64,000 nt of DNA from G963667675 sp965249215 (GTDB taxonomy: Bacteria; Chloroflexota; Dehalococcoidia; Lucifugimonadales; UBA3495), in NCBI GenBank assembly GCA_965249215.1, contig CBDFLN010000002.1, forward strand, positions 1,054,001-1,118,000, in the 5' to 3' direction. The notes under the pieces are model-generated. The model did not search any database and was not told the origin of the DNA. It saw only the letters and a program-made list of their open reading frames with translations. The position numbers and the translations under genes are program-made. Shown here in pieces: positions 54,884-64,000 of the stretch (within the stretch, counting starts at the first letter, position 1; each line of letters starts with the position of its first letter).

Positions 54884-56752
54884 CTATTGACCTCTGCGCT
54901 TGTTTTGCACCGCCAGGGAGCCCCGCTTGCCCTGGTTTGCCTTGAGCTGGCGATTCACCTCCAAGACCAGTTGGCCCGAGTCATCAGCCAGCTCGGGAGG
55001 GATTTCGGCGAACCTGATTCCCTCCTCCGTTTTTAGCTCCCGCAGGTAACGCTCCTCCAAGCGGCTCACAGCGTCCTGCATGGCGCGCCGCCTCCGCTGC
55101 TGGTCCAGGGGAGGCAACGACTTTTGGACCAGCGACTCCAGGTGGTCCGCTAATTCAGCATCGACGCACTCTTTCAGGGCCTCGACGCCGCGTTCCCGTT
55201 GATGGTCCAACGACTGCCCAAGCCGTTGCCCGTGCCATTGCCTATGCCATTGATTGAATATCTCGCGGTTCTCCAGCCTGCGGAAGTATTCGGGCCGAAG
55301 CTCCTCCGCCAGTTCTTCGAGACCGCCGTTCTGCAGCAGCAACGCCAGGCAATAGTCCTCCACGGGGTCCCGTTCCAGCTTGGCAAAGGGCGACGGGGTA
55401 GCGCCCCTAGCTTGGGCTCGCGTCCCGCGGCTTCGGCGAGGCGGCGCGGGCCTGCCAATTGAGGCCCGGAGGGTGTCCTGGCTGACTCCCAGATGCTGTG
55501 CCAGGGCCTGGAAATAGTGGTCCTGCTGGGCCGGTTCCGGCACGGCGGCGATCAACGGAAACATCAACTCGACCATCCGCGTCTTGCCCTGGGGCGTAGA
55601 GACGTCTACCTGAGCCGAGAGGGCCTCAAGCAGGTATTCTACGTAGGGCATCGCGCCATCGACCAGCCGGACCCAGTCCTCCGGGGACTGCCGAATCAGG
55701 GCATCCGGGTCCTGGCCTTCGGGCAGGACCGCAATCTTCAACTCCAACGATTGCCCGCGTTGGTACAGGGTGGTGCCGCGAGCCTGGCCCGCAACAAAGG
55801 ACTGGAACACCTGCCACGAGGATTCCAGGCTCCTCAGCGTGGCCTGTCGCCCCGCCGCGTCGGGGTCCAGCGCCATGGTGACGTCGGAAGTCGTTCGAAG
55901 AATCTCCGCCACCTGCCCCTGGGTGAGAGCGGTGCCCATAGACGCCGCCACGTTGGTGAAGCCATGCTGGTGGGCGGTTATCACGTCCATGTAACCTTCG
56001 ACTATCACCAGCCCTTTGTCGCCGGCGTGTTCCTTGGCCAAGTTCAGGCCGTAAAGAAGCCGTCCTTTATCGAACAGGGCCGTCCTTGGCGAGTTAAGAT
56101 ACTTGGGATTGGACTCGTCCAGGGACCGACCGCCGAATCCTCCCAATTCGCCCCGACCATTCCTTATGGGAATGATTAACCGGTTGCGGAACAGGTCCCG
56201 GGCCCGGCCGTCATTGCCGACGGAGACCAGCCCGGCCTCGGCCACTTGCTGGGCAGAATAGCCGGACTTAAGCAGGTGGTTGTTTAGCGACTCGCCGTCC
56301 CGGGGGCTGAGTCCCAGCTCGAAAGCCTTAGTCGACTCCTCGGACAGCCCTCTTCCCTCTAAATATTCCCTGGCGCCGGCGCCGTGCTGGGAAAACAGCC
56401 GCTCCTGAAAGTACGTCCGGGCGGCTTCGTTAATCTGAAGGGCATGCTCCTGGTTTGCCCGGCGCTCCCGGCTGGGCAAAGCAACCCCGGCCTGTTGGGC
56501 CAGTTGCCGCAACGCCTCGGCGAATTCTAGGTTCCCGGCCCGCATGGCAAAGGAAAATACGTCTCCGCCCGTGGCGCAGGCGCCGAAGCACCGCCAGGTT
56601 TGCCGGTCCGGGAATACGTGGAAGGACGGGGTCCTCTCTTGATGAAAGGGGCAGTTTGCCCGATAGCTGCGTCCGGAGCGTTGCAAGGCAACGTGCTGGG
56701 AAACAACGTCCAGGATGTCGAGCCGGCTCTTGATGTCGTCGACTACGGTCAT
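54884..56752 (-). CDS. dnaG: DNA primase
   Basis: 622 residues. The CHC2 zinc site is CPFHQERTPSFHVFP and RCFGACATGGDVF. The TOPRIM core contains LVIVEGYMDVITA and ALDPDAAG. The C-terminal part is the DnaB-interacting region. ATG at 56752. Probable promoter lies in the gap 56753-57119. Confidence 0.95.
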   Translation of the reverse strand: MTVVDDIKSRLDILDVVSQHVALQRSGRSYRANCPFHQERTPSFHVFPDRQTWRCFGACATGGDVFSFAMRAGNLEFAEALRQLAQQAGVALPSRERRANQEHALQINEAARTYFQERLFSQHGAGAREYLEGRGLSEESTKAFELGLSPRDGESLNNHLLKSGYSAQQVAEAGLVSVGNDGRARDLFRNRLIIPIRNGRGELGGFGGRSLDESNPKYLNSPRTALFDKGRLLYGLNLAKEHAGDKGLVIVEGYMDVITAHQHGFTNVAASMGTALTQGQVAEILRTTSDVTMALDPDAAGRQATLRSLESSWQVFQSFVAGQARGTTLYQRGQSLELKIAVLPEGQDPDALIRQSPEDWVRLVDGAMPYVEYLLEALSAQVDVSTPQGKTRMVELMFPLIAAVPEPAQQDHYFQALAQHLGVSQDTLRASIGRPAPPRRSRGTRAQARGATPSPFAKLERDPVEDYCLALLLQNGGLEELAEELRPEYFRRLENREIFNQWHRQWHGQRLGQSLDHQRERGVEALKECVDAELADHLESLVQKSLPPLDQQRRRRAMQDAVSRLEERYLRELKTEEGIRFAEIPPELADDSGQLVLEVNRQLKANQGKRGSLAVQNKRRGQ

Positions 56753-57119
56753 CTCATACCCCGCCTGTTCCCCTGCCTGACATCCCGCGGAGTTGCGGCT
56801 CGCCTATTTCGGCCACCCGTTTCGTTTGATGATTTATGTCAACCGTCCCGCCCGGCTAGCGCCGGGCCTTTGCTAAAAGCAACTTTTTTTGGCGCAGAAT
56901 CCGCCAAGGTATATTGTACCACTTTTGCGCCGACTTGGGGCCTGGGCACCGGCGAAAAGACCTCCACATGACTCGGTGAATCCCCCTCACCCTCGCCCTC
57001 TCCCGCGGGGCGAGGGGATTGGATGGCCCATTCTTATGCCGCATTTGAGGTTATGCAGAGGTCTCAGGCAAACCGGGAAGCGGCGCGGCCGGAGCGGGCC
57101 GTCCAAGACGCAGAGCCGG
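56753..57119. other. intergenic region between dnaG and glpQ-like gene
   Basis: The region has a CCCCCTCACCCTCGCCCTCTCCCGCGGGGCGAGGGG-like palindrome (about 56982-57018), similar to one at 42629. TGGTACAAT on the minus strand (about 56923-56915) is a candidate extended -10 for dnaG. No gene is seen. Confidence 0.5.
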
Positions 57120-57926
57120 CTAAGATAACTGTTGGGCCAGCGCCTGCTTCAGTTCGACCATTTGGGTCACGCAATCGGTGACGGCCGCGTCCAGGCGCAC
57201 CGCCGCCATAGCCTCCATGTCCCGGCCAAAGTCCAAGTCCCACGCCAGCGTCCGAACTCCCCGACGCTGGAGCCTTCGGTGCAGTTTCCGGTTATAGGAA
57301 TCGTTGGCCGGGTCGTACCAATGGGCGGATACCAGCGGGCTGAAGCACCGGGACCGTATGGGAAAGGGGTGCCGCTTAGACCAGATATACCCGCGGTAAA
57401 TCCGGGGTTCCAGCCGCCGCAAGTGATAAAGGGCCAGGGGGTTGAAACTGGCGACCAAGGTGCTGTCCCAGCGCGTGTGGCGCCTGATGGTCTCAGCCAC
57501 CAGGCGGGCTATGTGCTTCATCCCGGTTACGACAACCTTCATCTCGACGTTGATTAGATAGTCGCGAGGCAGGCTCTCGAAGACCTCGTCCAAAGTAGGC
57601 GCGGTCTCACCGTTGAACTCGGGGGCAAACCAGGAACCCACGTCCAACGACCGGATGTCCGCCAGGGTGCAGTGGTTCACCGGCCCTGTCCCGTTGCTGG
57701 TCCGGTCCAGGTTCCGGTCGTGAAAGACGACTAACCGGCCGTCCCTGGTCAGCCGCACGTCCAGCTCCACGCCGTCGGCCCCGGCTTCCCAGGCCCGCTG
57801 GAATGCGGGGAGGGTGTTTTCAGGGGCGCGGCTAAGGTCGCCGCGATGCGCGATTATCAACGGCAGCCGCTGGGAACCCGGAGCGAAGCTCCAGGTGGTT
57901 ACCCTTTCATCGCGGGTGTCTTGCAT
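57120..57926 (-). CDS. glycerophosphodiester phosphodiesterase
   Basis: 268 residues of the GDPD TIM-barrel family. IIAHRGDLSRAPENTLPAFQ and GADGVELDVRLTRDGRLVVFHD carry the catalytic histidines and the metal-binding acidic residues. No signal peptide is seen. It hydrolyses glycerophosphodiesters to glycerol-3-phosphate and an alcohol. It diverges from the AroQ-like gene across a 200-bp gap. Confidence 0.9.
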   Translation of the reverse strand: MQDTRDERVTTWSFAPGSQRLPLIIAHRGDLSRAPENTLPAFQRAWEAGADGVELDVRLTRDGRLVVFHDRNLDRTSNGTGPVNHCTLADIRSLDVGSWFAPEFNGETAPTLDEVFESLPRDYLINVEMKVVVTGMKHIARLVAETIRRHTRWDSTLVASFNPLALYHLRRLEPRIYRGYIWSKRHPFPIRSRCFSPLVSAHWYDPANDSYNRKLHRRLQRRGVRTLAWDLDFGRDMEAMAAVRLDAAVTDCVTQMVELKQALAQQLS

Positions 57927-58126
57927 TATGTCAACTGGCCCCTACGAGGTTTCCGATACAGGCGTAGGGATGCCTTCAAGCCCTTCCCTGCTTGTGTCTA
58001 TTTGTAACATACGGCTATATTAGTGGAGTGAATTGGCAAGCCATGCTATATGGGTCCAGGAAGTATCCCAGTCTAAATCCGAAAGAGGCCAGCGAATACC
58101 GGAAAAACGGAAAGGGGTGACCGATT

Positions 58127-58552
58127 ATGACCAAGGTACTGGTGATTCACGGCGCCGGCATGAACATGCGAGGCAAGGCCCAGGTGGAGCTCTTCGGCCC
58201 CGCCACATTGGACGAAATCAACGACCAGATCCGAGGCTATGCCGACGAACTGGGGGTGGAAGTTGAGCTGTTTCACTCCAACATCGCCGGGGAGGTTATC
58301 AACGCCCTGTACGACGCCCACGACCGGGACTTCGACGCCGCAATTTTCAACCCGGCAGGATACGGCAATTCCACAGGGCCGCTGCCAAACGCCATACAGC
58401 AGGTGAAATTCCCGGTGATCGAGGTCCACGTCACGAACCCCGCCGCCCGGGGAATAGTCTCCACCATACAACCCGTCAGTAAGGGTTTGGTGTACGGTTT
58501 CGGACTCTATGGATACCGCCTGGCCCTGGAAGCGGTCAAGAACATGGCTTGA
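58127..58552 (+). CDS. AroQ-fold protein with degenerate active site
   Basis: 141 residues align end to end with type II 3-dehydroquinate dehydratases (VLVIHGAGM, FHSNIAGEVINAL, VIEVHVTNPAARG, YGFGLYGYRLALEA). Key residues differ: catalytic Tyr24 of the M. tuberculosis enzyme is F23, Asn12 is G11, Arg19 is A18, the THTS histidine is Asn, and the second arginine of the ARE-FRRHS motif is lost. Glu and His of EVH remain. It is probably not a dehydratase. No shikimate genes are adjacent. Confidence 0.75.
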   Translation: MTKVLVIHGAGMNMRGKAQVELFGPATLDEINDQIRGYADELGVEVELFHSNIAGEVINALYDAHDRDFDAAIFNPAGYGNSTGPLPNAIQQVKFPVIEVHVTNPAARGIVSTIQPVSKGLVYGFGLYGYRLALEAVKNMA

Positions 58553-58614
58553 CCGTGGACGTCCGGCGGCAAACAAGCCGGGGCTAGTCTACTTTCGCTA
58601 AAACGCCGGGCCGG

Positions 58615-58809
58615 CTACCCGCCGCACCGGCGGCACCGGGGCTCGGCAAAGACGGTGTCGTGTATGTCCTCGTTGAGGAACAGATAGTCCAAAGCGATTC
58701 GGACCACCTTGCTCTCGTCGGGGATGCTGTACTTGTCCTTGGTGGACGTAAGGAAGTCCATGTGGTCGGGGTTGAGCTCGAGAGTGTAGGAATTCTTGTC
58801 GCCTGCCAT
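58615..58809 (-). CDS. small ribbon-helix-helix-like protein (64 aa)
   Basis: Starting MAGDKNSYTLELNPDHMDFL at 58809 with AAGGAG upstream, it has a beta-strand then ESKVVRIALDYLFL helix, like RHH regulators, and ends in CRRCGG. Function unknown. It precedes a beta-lactamase-fold gene on the same strand. Confidence 0.5.
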   Translation of the reverse strand: MAGDKNSYTLELNPDHMDFLTSTKDKYSIPDESKVVRIALDYLFLNEDIHDTVFAEPRCRRCGG

Positions 58810-58923
58810 GTCTCCAATCTCCTTATGGCCCACTGGCCGAAATTGCCCGCTGGGGCAGATTACCGTTCCCTTTGTGACCGCGCTGGTGCTTTGGTCTCTA
58901 TGCTGGAAGCTACTGAAGACGCC

Positions 58924-60051
58924 TTAAAGGCAGGCGTCCCGCACCGCCTGTGAGATGCTGGAGAGCCTCTCAGTGTTGGAGTGCTCGGCCCTGAAGCCGT
59001 TGGTGATGTAGGCCACGGCCAGACCTGATGTCGGGTCGGCCCAGCCGATGGAAGTGCCTGCGCCGCCGTGGCCAAATGTCGTGGGGGTCAGTTGGTCCTG
59101 GGCCCCTGTGCGGCTGTCCGCCAGCGAAAGGCCCAGGGAGCGTTGCACCGGCCGCCCTGCGGTGTGGTCCATGCCTTCCACCTGAATCCCGGTAACTTCG
59201 GCCACCGTATCACTCTCGAAAATCCGCGTGCCGTTCCAAGATCCTCCACCGGCCATCATAGCGAAGAACCTGGCCAGGTCCCGAGCGGTGGCAATGCCGC
59301 CTCCCCCCGGCTGGACGGCCTGATGGACACCGGGCTTGTTGTAGGTGGCGGGCATGGACGGCCGGTCGCAGTCGTCCATGGCGTGCACCCTGGACACCCG
59401 ATGCTCCAGGGACACCGGGAGGCCCAGGTAGGTGTCGGACATGTCCAGGGGCGCGGTAATCTCTTCCTGCAGGAACTGGGCGATGGGCCGGCCGTCGATG
59501 CGCCGGACCAGCTCGCCGATAACCCATCCAAAATTCCTGGGATGATAAGCAATGATCTCGCCGGGCTTGTAGACGGGAGTGATGCGCTCCATGGTCTCGA
59601 CTATAAAGTCCCAGTCCTGCCACCTGTCCCAAGACAGCTCCGCGGGGGTATCCGGGAAGCCTGCCTGGTGGGTCAAGACGTGGCGCACGGTGACCTTGTC
59701 CTTGCCGTTGCGGCCGAACCCCGGCCAGTATTCCGCGACCCGGTCGTCCCATGCCACCTGCTCGCGCTCCCACAGCATGTAGAGGCAGGCCGCGGTCAGC
59801 GGCTTGGTGCAAGAGTAGAGCACGAACATCGTGTCGGCGGTCACCGGTTTGCCCGCCTTCGCATCGGCAACTCCGCCGCAGAGGTCCAAGACCAGGCTGC
59901 CGTGGCGGTATGCCGCGAGCACCGCTCCGGGATGGACTCCCTGCTCTATTTGCTCTCGAAACAGGTCCTCCACCCGCTGCAGGGCGTCAGGGTCCATGCC
60001 GGCAGTTTCCGGCGCGGCGACCGAATGTGTTGTACCCGCCCGGCCCGTCAT
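58924..60051 (-). CDS. serine hydrolase, class C beta-lactamase-like
   Basis: 375 residues from an ATG overlapping the exonuclease stop (ATGA). SxxK is SCTK in FVLYSCTKPL; the second motif is YHPRN; HGGAGTSIGW is the third box. No signal peptide is seen, so it is more like a cytoplasmic esterase or peptidase than a resistance enzyme. Confidence 0.82.
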   Translation of the reverse strand: MTGRAGTTHSVAAPETAGMDPDALQRVEDLFREQIEQGVHPGAVLAAYRHGSLVLDLCGGVADAKAGKPVTADTMFVLYSCTKPLTAACLYMLWEREQVAWDDRVAEYWPGFGRNGKDKVTVRHVLTHQAGFPDTPAELSWDRWQDWDFIVETMERITPVYKPGEIIAYHPRNFGWVIGELVRRIDGRPIAQFLQEEITAPLDMSDTYLGLPVSLEHRVSRVHAMDDCDRPSMPATYNKPGVHQAVQPGGGGIATARDLARFFAMMAGGGSWNGTRIFESDTVAEVTGIQVEGMDHTAGRPVQRSLGLSLADSRTGAQDQLTPTTFGHGGAGTSIGWADPTSGLAVAYITNGFRAEHSNTERLSSISQAVRDACL

Positions 60052-60818
60052 TCTATTTCTATCCCCACGGGGCAATGGTCCGAGCCCATGACGTCGGGAA
60101 GAATAAACCCTGCCTTTACACTAGGTGCGAACGCCTGGTTGACGAAGAAGTAGTCGATTCTCCAACCTACGTTCCGATCCCTGGCCTTGCTCATCTGGTC
60201 CCAGTAGCTGTACTGCCCCGGTTCCTGGTTGAACAAACGCAGGGTGTCTACGTACCCGTGGTCCAGCAGCTTGTCGACCCAGGCCCTTTCTTCCTGAAGA
60301 AATCCCGACGTTTTCTCGTTGGCCTTGGGCCTGGCCAGATCGATTGCCCTGTGGGCGGTGTTAACGTCCCCGCAGACTACAACGTTGTTGCCCTGTTGCA
60401 CTAATCGGTCCACCAATTCAAGAAAGGCGTCGTAGAAGTCCATCTTGTACTGCAGCCGTTCCGCGGAAGACCTGCCGTTGGGGAAGTATACGTTGAGCAG
60501 GGTAAACCGGCCGTAGTCGGCCATCAGAACCCGGCCCTCGTTGGCCAGGATTTCCACCTTGAACTGCGACTCCACCTTCGCCGGAGGGACCTTGGTGAAT
60601 ATGGCTACCCCGCTGTACCCCTTTCTCTCGGCGCAGGAAAAGTAGGAATCGTACCCCTCGATCTCGCGGAAGTCCGGCGAGAGTTGCTCTTCCGATATCT
60701 TGGTCTCCTGCATGCAAAGAATGTCCGGGCTCTCACCCGCGAACCACTGGAGGAATCCCTTCCTGTGGACGGCCCGGAGGCCGTTGACGTTCCAAGATAG
60801 TAGGCGGAGACTGGTCAT
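60048..60818 (-). CDS. xth: exodeoxyribonuclease III
   Basis: 256 residues. LLSWNVNGLRA, ILCMQETKISEEQ, VVCGDVNTAH and DHCPVGIEIE are the metal-dependent phosphoesterase motifs of the ExoIII/AP endonuclease family. It acts in base-excision repair. It is coupled to the downstream hydrolase. The gap 60819-61097 contains no supported gene. Confidence 0.93.
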   Translation of the reverse strand: MTSLRLLSWNVNGLRAVHRKGFLQWFAGESPDILCMQETKISEEQLSPDFREIEGYDSYFSCAERKGYSGVAIFTKVPPAKVESQFKVEILANEGRVLMADYGRFTLLNVYFPNGRSSAERLQYKMDFYDAFLELVDRLVQQGNNVVVCGDVNTAHRAIDLARPKANEKTSGFLQEERAWVDKLLDHGYVDTLRLFNQEPGQYSYWDQMSKARDRNVGWRIDYFFVNQAFAPSVKAGFILPDVMGSDHCPVGIEIE

Positions 60819-61097
60819 TCAGGTCCTTGGGTCTGGCGGACTAGGAGGCTGCCAAGCGGCGGGTCAGCCGTTCCGGCTTGAGCACCGGCCTGACGTAGAA
60901 TAACAGGCTGTCACCGCAATCTGCAAGCTGCGCGCCGGTGCTTTAGAGGTCGCTCAACAGGAGTCCGACAGGATAAACCAGGGCCGGAATTCGGGTCTAG
61001 GCCGCTTTGACTTGGCTGCTTGGTACATGTAGCATAGGCCCGGAGCAGCGCCAATATGGCGGCCTGGGTACGAGGCTAGTATCTTGGAAACCACCAC

Positions 61098-63386
61098 ATG
61101 AGTCCGCATCCACCTCCCTCCCCCATTACCGGGCCTGCTATTGTCCCCGAGTTTGCACACCAACTAGACCGGCTGGTCGCTCTGGCCAGGCAGGGTCACC
61201 GCCCCGGCAGCCCCCACAATAATCCCTCCGACGACTGGCTCGTGAGCCGGATGCGAGTCCTGCAGGACTTGCCCGCTGACCAGCAGGAGCTGCTGCTGAC
61301 CGAGGCCCAAGAAATCAGCCGGGAGGCCGCGGCAGCCAACGCGGAAGGCAAAGCGGCGGTCAGGGCCTGGCCCGACGTGGCCGTCCGCCTGGACACCCGG
61401 GGACTGGGGTTTTTCAGCCAGTTGGGGGTGGCGCGGCGGCCGGACCTGACCCGGTATTTCGTCGACAGCTTCACCCCAAACCGGGACGCCCTGGCCTTCA
61501 GCGAAAAAGACCAATCACTTTTTGCCGAGGTCTTCGGCTATATCAACGAGTACATGGAGCAGCAGTTGGAGTCGGGCCAGGGCATTATCCAGTCCGACAG
61601 GCAGATCGCCGATGCTCCAGGACGTTCCTACCACGCTCGCCAGCTCCTGTTCGGCGTCCGGTATCCACAGATTCCCCTCATGTGGCGCCAACTGACTTTC
61701 GACCTGCCAGGCGACCGGAGTCGCGAAGCGCCGGACATCGTGGAAGTGTCGATTCCCCACTGGCTATCCGACCTGGGCCTGCCGGAAAGCCTCAAGGAAC
61801 GGCTGAAGGCCGCCGGCGTAACTCAACTGGTATTCAAGGCCCCCACCAAGGGGTTGTCCCTGCACCTGGGCTTCGACTACGTGGGCGAGCACAAGATGGG
61901 CCCATTGTCCGTAGCCATGTTCCTGGTGAAGCAGAAGAAGGGGCTGGCCATCCAGGGCGCCGTGAGCCTGGCGCGGGCCAAGACGATAAACGGCGCCGGC
62001 AAGACCACGGCCCTGGTGACCATCGGCCCGTCCCTTCACGGCAAGAGCACCCTGACCATCATGCTGGAACTGGCCAACACGGAGCTTGGCTCCCTTTTGG
62101 GCCTCTCCCCAGGCCCCGACGAAGGGGTCTATCCCATGAACGACGACATAGTTTTGCTGCAACCCCTGGACTGGCCCATCCAGACCACCATCCAAGGAAA
62201 GCCCGTCACCATCCCCTACGGCATCGACGGAACGGAAAACAACTTCTACGCCATGCCCTCCGGCCTGAATGCCGAAGACGACCCCATCACCTTCGAGGCT
62301 GTCCGCGGGACCAAGGCGGCCCCCAATCCTCAAGAGGTCTTGGAGAACGTGCCCGTTGTCCTAAACGAAGGCAACTGGGAGCCTGACTTCTTCTCCAATC
62401 CGGTGCGCAACATGAGGGTAACCCTGTCCCGCTCCCGGCTCATCGCCCGCAAGGGGACCAGAAGGGTCATCGAAGCCGTAACCGGCGTCCGGGAGACTGA
62501 CCCCGTCCACGTGCCCATGCAGCACACCGACCGCGTATTCTGGCAGGCCGTGATGCGCCAAAACACCATCATCCCCCCGCTGCGGCGGGCGACGCTGAAG
62601 CAGTACATCAGGATACTCATGTACGGGGAAGCCGTGCAGATGGGAGCCGCCGCCGGCGCCATAGGCAGGCCCTACGTGGAGTACTTCTCCGACCCGTTCA
62701 TCATCGGGCTGGAGGACGACAACGCAAACCTGATGTTCCACGTGCTGCAGGAACTAGAACGAGGAGGCATGCCCCAGGAGTACTACGTATTCAACACCGG
62801 CGGCGTGGGAGCGGACAGCAACGACGAGGCCAGCGGCCCGCTGTACAAGAAAATCCCCAGGGAGCTAACCCTGATGCTGCAGGAGGCGCTGCTCCGGGAG
62901 GCGGTGAAGTTCGAGCACGACCCCATACTGGGATCGGACGTCGCTTCGGCCATCGTGGACGGCAACGGACGGGAAGTAGTGGACCTGCGGCAGGACTGGC
63001 TGCCCAGGGGCATCTACGGCGAACAAGACTACGCCAGGCGGCTGGTGGAGTTGAGCCGGAGACGTTACTACGGCCGCGACGCCCAGGACAAGGCAGGGAT
63101 TCTACGCTACACCAAGGTCGCCAACGAGATCTACGACCTGAGCGACGTTCCTGACCCCAGCAACGAACGGGAGCTGGCCTGGCTGCTGTCCTTTTGCTGG
63201 AACGTGGACCAGGCCTACAACTCGCTGCAGGAACTGTTCTCGCACCGGGAAGCGGGCAAACGCCCGGCGAGCAGCGTCATGCGGCAACTGGCGAAGATGT
63301 ACCGGGACGGGGCAGCCCAGGGCCTCAGTCTCAGCGGCGACGGGCTGGAAGCGTTGTCCGGTCTGGGGATGGGCAGGGCCGGCTGA
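61098..63386 (+). CDS. large divergent PEP carboxykinase-like protein (762 aa)
   Basis: The core resembles ATP-dependent PEPCK: a P-loop GPSLHGKST (310-318), a DD metal site YPMNDDIVLL (about 345-354), and a substrate-like MFLVKQKKGLAIQGAVS. The family normally has about 530 residues; here there are over 220 more, mainly an N-terminal helical region and extra C-terminal helices. The kinase signature GLSGTGKTTL of ordinary PEPCK is altered. Activity and substrate are unknown. It is followed by a lipoprotein gene. ATG at 61098. Confidence 0.65.
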   Translation: MSPHPPPSPITGPAIVPEFAHQLDRLVALARQGHRPGSPHNNPSDDWLVSRMRVLQDLPADQQELLLTEAQEISREAAAANAEGKAAVRAWPDVAVRLDTRGLGFFSQLGVARRPDLTRYFVDSFTPNRDALAFSEKDQSLFAEVFGYINEYMEQQLESGQGIIQSDRQIADAPGRSYHARQLLFGVRYPQIPLMWRQLTFDLPGDRSREAPDIVEVSIPHWLSDLGLPESLKERLKAAGVTQLVFKAPTKGLSLHLGFDYVGEHKMGPLSVAMFLVKQKKGLAIQGAVSLARAKTINGAGKTTALVTIGPSLHGKSTLTIMLELANTELGSLLGLSPGPDEGVYPMNDDIVLLQPLDWPIQTTIQGKPVTIPYGIDGTENNFYAMPSGLNAEDDPITFEAVRGTKAAPNPQEVLENVPVVLNEGNWEPDFFSNPVRNMRVTLSRSRLIARKGTRRVIEAVTGVRETDPVHVPMQHTDRVFWQAVMRQNTIIPPLRRATLKQYIRILMYGEAVQMGAAAGAIGRPYVEYFSDPFIIGLEDDNANLMFHVLQELERGGMPQEYYVFNTGGVGADSNDEASGPLYKKIPRELTLMLQEALLREAVKFEHDPILGSDVASAIVDGNGREVVDLRQDWLPRGIYGEQDYARRLVELSRRRYYGRDAQDKAGILRYTKVANEIYDLSDVPDPSNERELAWLLSFCWNVDQAYNSLQELFSHREAGKRPASSVMRQLAKMYRDGAAQGLSLSGDGLEALSGLGMGRAG

Positions 63387-63400
63387 AAGGTCGGGGGGCG

Positions 63401-64000
63401 TTGGCTGCGAGCAGCCTTACAAGATGCCGTCATGCCGTTCTCCCGGCGTTGTGCCTCGTTCTAGCCCTGCTCGGCGTGTTGTTCTACGGGGGGTGCAACT
63501 CCAATGCGGAACAAGCATCTACTGGCGGACTTGGCTCTACACGTGATTACTTCGGTGTGGCCTCGTTGGAGGAGACAATAGCGGGGGCGGATGTCATCGC
63601 CCGGGTAGAGTTGCGCTCGGTGACTGCGGTGGCGGAGCGTCGCTCCGGGGAGACAGACTACGTCGGTGCCCTGGACTACCGATTCCGGGTGTTGGAATAC
63701 TTGCGGGGGAGCGGCGGCAGCGAGCTTGTGGGGGTGGTCTATGACAGTGGCGAATCGTTTAGCAGCAGCCAGAGCGCCATTACGCGGGCCAACGCCCTTA
63801 AGGACAGGCGGGACACGCAGTGGGATAGTAGGGAAGCCATAATCTTATTAGAAGACGCCCATCCAGCACTGCCGAGCAGCAGCCAGGCAGACCGGTATCG
63901 GATGGGGGCAGTATCCTACCACAAGGAGCATGAAGACTACTACACCATAGCCAGCCGATGGGGAAAGCGATGGCTGCCTGCGGCGTCGGCTGCGGGGTCG
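63401..64000 (+). CDS. lipoprotein, partial (runs off the window)
   Basis: TTG at 63401 with GGGGGG just upstream opens a frame to the end of the window (200 codons). The N-terminus is a signal peptide with positive residues, a hydrophobic core (ALCLVLALLGVLF) and lipobox YGGC, followed by a serine/glycine-rich spacer. The mature part includes ETIAGADVIARVELRSV, a stranded domain seen in secreted proteins. Its function is not recognised. Confidence 0.65.
   Translation, partial: MAASSLTRCRHAVLPALCLVLALLGVLFYGGCNSNAEQASTGGLGSTRDYFGVASLEETIAGADVIARVELRSVTAVAERRSGETDYVGALDYRFRVLEYLRGSGGSELVGVVYDSGESFSSSQSAITRANALKDRRDTQWDSREAIILLEDAHPALPSSSQADRYRMGAVSYHKEHEDYYTIASRWGKRWLPAASAAGS

Noticed and set aside
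1..64000. tRNA genes, rRNA genes or CRISPR arrays
   Set aside because: I looked for TPsiC-like GGTTCGAATCC and regular spaced repeats; only REP-like motifs such as GGTTCGACAGG were found, so none is called.

Overview
The window (high GC, dense genes) looks like a chromosome segment of an F420-producing bacterium, most likely Chloroflexota (SAR202/Dehalococcoidia-like). That assignment is inference. It rests on a complete F420 cluster (cofG-cofH-cofD-cofC) followed by an LLM-class oxidoreductase, an archaeal-type fructose-1,6-bisphosphate aldolase/phosphatase, a bacterial dnaG-rpoD pair, and the abundance of TTG/GTG starts. No rRNA marker is present, and I found no tRNA gene or CRISPR array.

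Bases 1 to about 25,300 are an accessory island. It starts with the end of an IS21-family element (istA tail and istB) inserted in an IS3-type transposase. Next come a small unknown gene, a DUF3644 gene with a translationally coupled partner, a truncated metallo-beta-lactamase-fold gene, an intact IS3-family element with a frameshift site, a fused restriction nuclease/DNA methyltransferase, and a membrane protein. From about 11,200 to 25,250 lies an integrated element whose genes all run on the minus strand. It carries a tyrosine integrase, an AlpA-like regulator, a primase/helicase fusion, several zinc-ribbon proteins, a three-repeat helix-turn-helix protein, an acidic low-complexity protein, a Zot-like P-loop ATPase and tiny proteins including a 27-residue membrane peptide. 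Three almost identical 1,719-bp IS1380-family elements each sit between exact 5-bp target duplications. Two of them split the integrase and the ATPase, and removing them restores both frames. The element is therefore a recently immobilised plasmid-like or virus-like entity.

Bases 25,500 to 64,000 are mostly chromosomal housekeeping genes: a DUF5678-like/retropepsin pair, an NDUFA9-like SDR, folC, fabF, ruvB, the F420 operon with an LLM oxidoreductase and fabI, a ClpP-fold protease, the FBP aldolase/phosphatase, aspS, a thioredoxin-domain YyaL-like protein, a second small retropepsin pair, an amidase, glmU, a CBS-domain protein, a sortase, rpoD and dnaG, a glycerophosphodiesterase, a degenerate AroQ-like protein, a beta-lactamase-fold hydrolase, exonuclease III, a large divergent PEPCK-like kinase, and the start of a lipoprotein. 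Intergenic gaps carry REP-like palindromes and short tandem repeats.

Functionally, the F420 operon makes the deazaflavin cofactor and a probable user of it. folC, fabF and fabI cover folate/F420-tail and fatty-acid chemistry. dnaG-rpoD, ruvB and exoA are replication, transcription and repair genes. The island holds the remains of defence functions and of the integrated element.
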